Source: CAIOSQ01 sp044359885 (lineage in GTDB: Bacteria > Pseudomonadota > Alphaproteobacteria > CACIAM-22H2). Taken from it: DNA of 11,907 nucleotides. The position numbers and the translations under genes were made by a program. This document shows positions 10,789-11,907 of the stretch, piece after piece; the stretch's first letter is position 1; each line of letters starts with the position of its first letter. Where the stretch lies: NCBI GenBank assembly GCA_044359885.1, contig JBIKLI010000116.1, positions 1 to 11,907 on the forward strand, in the 5' to 3' direction. The notes under the pieces are model-generated. The model had not been told where the DNA came from, made no database searches, and saw only the letters and a list, made by a program, of their open reading frames with translations.

Positions 10789-11633
10789 TTGAACGCCGCC
10801 CGCAGCTTCGGGTCGAGCCGGTCGCGCAGCCCGTCGCCGACCAGGTTGATCGCCAGCACCGTCACCGTCAGCACGATCCCCGGCAGCAGCACCAGCATCG
10901 GGTCGATGAGGAAGAACGCGCGGCCCGAAGCCATCATGTTGCCCCAGCTGGGGATCTCGGGCGGCGTGCCGGCGCCGAGGAAGCTGAGCGCGGCCTCGAC
11001 GATGATCGCCGAAGCGGCGATGTAGGTCGCCTGCACCGTCAGCGGCGCGAGGGTGTTGGGCAGGATATGGCGCCGGATGATGCCCATCGTGGTGGCGCCC
11101 GAAACGATCGCGCCCTCCACGAAGGGCAGTTCGCGCAGGGTCAGCACGACCGAGCGCACCAGCCGCACGACGCGCGGAATCTCGACGATGGCCAGCGCGA
11201 TGACCACGGTCTCGACGCTGGCGCGGAACACCGCCATCAGCGCGATCGCGAACAGAACGCCGGGGATCGACATGATGCCGTCCATCACCCGCATCAGCGG
11301 CCCGTCGAGGACGCGCACGAAGCCGGCGAGCAGGCCGATGGCGAGCCCCACCGCCGTCGCCAGCGCCGCGACCGCGGCGCCGACCAGGATCGAGATGCGC
11401 GTGCCGACCAGGATGCGCGACAGCAGGTCGCGGCCGAGCTGGTCGGTGCCGAGCAGATGGATCGCGGACGGTGGCTCGAGGCTGCGCGTGGGCGCCATCG
11501 CCAGCGGGTCATGGGGCACGATCAGCGGCGACAGCACGCCCACGGCGACGATCGTCGCCAGGATCGCCCCGCCGAAGGCCAGGGTCGGACTCTCGCGCGC
11601 GAGGCGGACGAAATCGCCGGGTCCCGCGGCCAT
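10785..11633 (-). CDS. Dpp/Opp-type ABC transporter permease, DppC/OppC-like
   Basis: This 282-residue inner-membrane permease is of the binding-protein-dependent type. The order is a short cytoplasmic N-terminus, a first helix (about 17-40), then the DppC hallmark HLLGTDQLGRDLLSR (59-73). About five further helices follow, between residues 80 and 265. The EAA loop that docks on the ATPase is at 173-193 (EGAIVSGATTMG...RHILPN). The end NLVGDGLRDRLDPKLR is typical of the family. The ATG at 11633 shares its A with the stop codon of the DppB-like gene (TGATG). The length is normal. Confidence 0.93.
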
Positions 11634-11907
11634 CAGTAGCGGATCCGCGGATCGAAGAGCATGTAGGACAGGTCGACGAGAAGGTTGAGAATCACGTAGA
11701 CCGCCGACATCACCAGCACCACGCCCTGGATGACGGGGAAGTCGCGCCGGAAGATCGCGTCGACCGTCAGCCGGCCGATTCCGGGAATGCCGAACACGCT
11801 CTCGGTGACGACCACGCCGCTGAGCAGCACGCCGAAGCCGATGCCGATCATGGTCACCACGGGCACGGCGGCGTTCTTGAGCGCGTGCAGCAGCAGGACC
11901 ACCGGCC
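11633..11907 (-). CDS. Dpp/Opp-type ABC transporter permease, DppB/OppB-like (partial)
   Basis: Only the last 90 or so residues are present; the gene's start lies beyond the window edge. The visible part begins at the end of the EAA loop (HALKNAAVPVV). It contains the strongly conserved ESVFGIPGIG motif and a final helix (VLVMSAVYVILNLLVDLSYMLFDPRIRY), the standard DppB ending. It would be the first permease of the importer. The substrate-binding protein gene is not in the window and is expected upstream of this gene. Confidence 0.93.
   Translation of the reverse strand, partial: PVVLLLHALKNAAVPVVTMIGIGFGVLLSGVVVTESVFGIPGIGRLTVDAIFRRDFPVIQGVVLVMSAVYVILNLLVDLSYMLFDPRIRY

Overview
The window is about 12 kb of very GC-rich, densely packed bacterial DNA. 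The gene content (PQQ-type sorbosone dehydrogenase, DUF924 protein, MgtA-like ATPase, LacI regulator, Dpp/Opp-type transporter) and the codon use suggest an alphaproteobacterium. That placement is inferred from style and content; there is no rRNA or other marker here. No tRNA, rRNA or CRISPR array was seen.

Layout. (1) Positions 1-633 hold the decayed 3' end of an IS5-type insertion sequence. It has a frameshifted transposase remnant, a lost catalytic Asp, and a probable right terminus. (2) Positions 793-2525 (+) hold a two-gene unit: an exported PQQ-dependent glucose/sorbosone-type dehydrogenase whose stop overlaps the GTG start of an exported di-heme cytochrome c. This looks like a periplasmic oxidation module that passes electrons from a sugar or alcohol to the respiratory chain. 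Two hairpins follow it, the second with a T-run like an intrinsic terminator. (3) Positions 2589-2962 hold a poorly conserved stretch with a possible small broken gene. (4) A DUF924 protein (2954-3493, -) is divergent from an MgtA-like Mg2+-importing P-type ATPase (3697-6240, +).

(5) Positions 6234-11907 are all on the minus strand, with genes abutting or overlapping. In transcription order they are a Dpp/Opp-type ABC importer (permease B, cut by the window edge; permease C; ATPase D; ATPase F), a 49-bp gap, a LacI-family repressor, and a protein joining a PhyH-type Fe(II)/2-oxoglutarate dioxygenase domain to C-terminal HEAT-like repeats. The 49-bp gap and the last bases of the ATPase F gene carry a sigma70-like promoter (TTGACA-N17-TCAAAT). 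A near-perfect 18-bp palindrome with a central CG sits on that promoter, as expected of a LacI-family operator. The repressor therefore probably controls itself and the dioxygenase, and perhaps the importer through a promoter outside the window.

The most interesting part is this last block: a regulated import-plus-oxidation locus whose enzyme is an unusual dioxygenase-HEAT fusion of unknown substrate.
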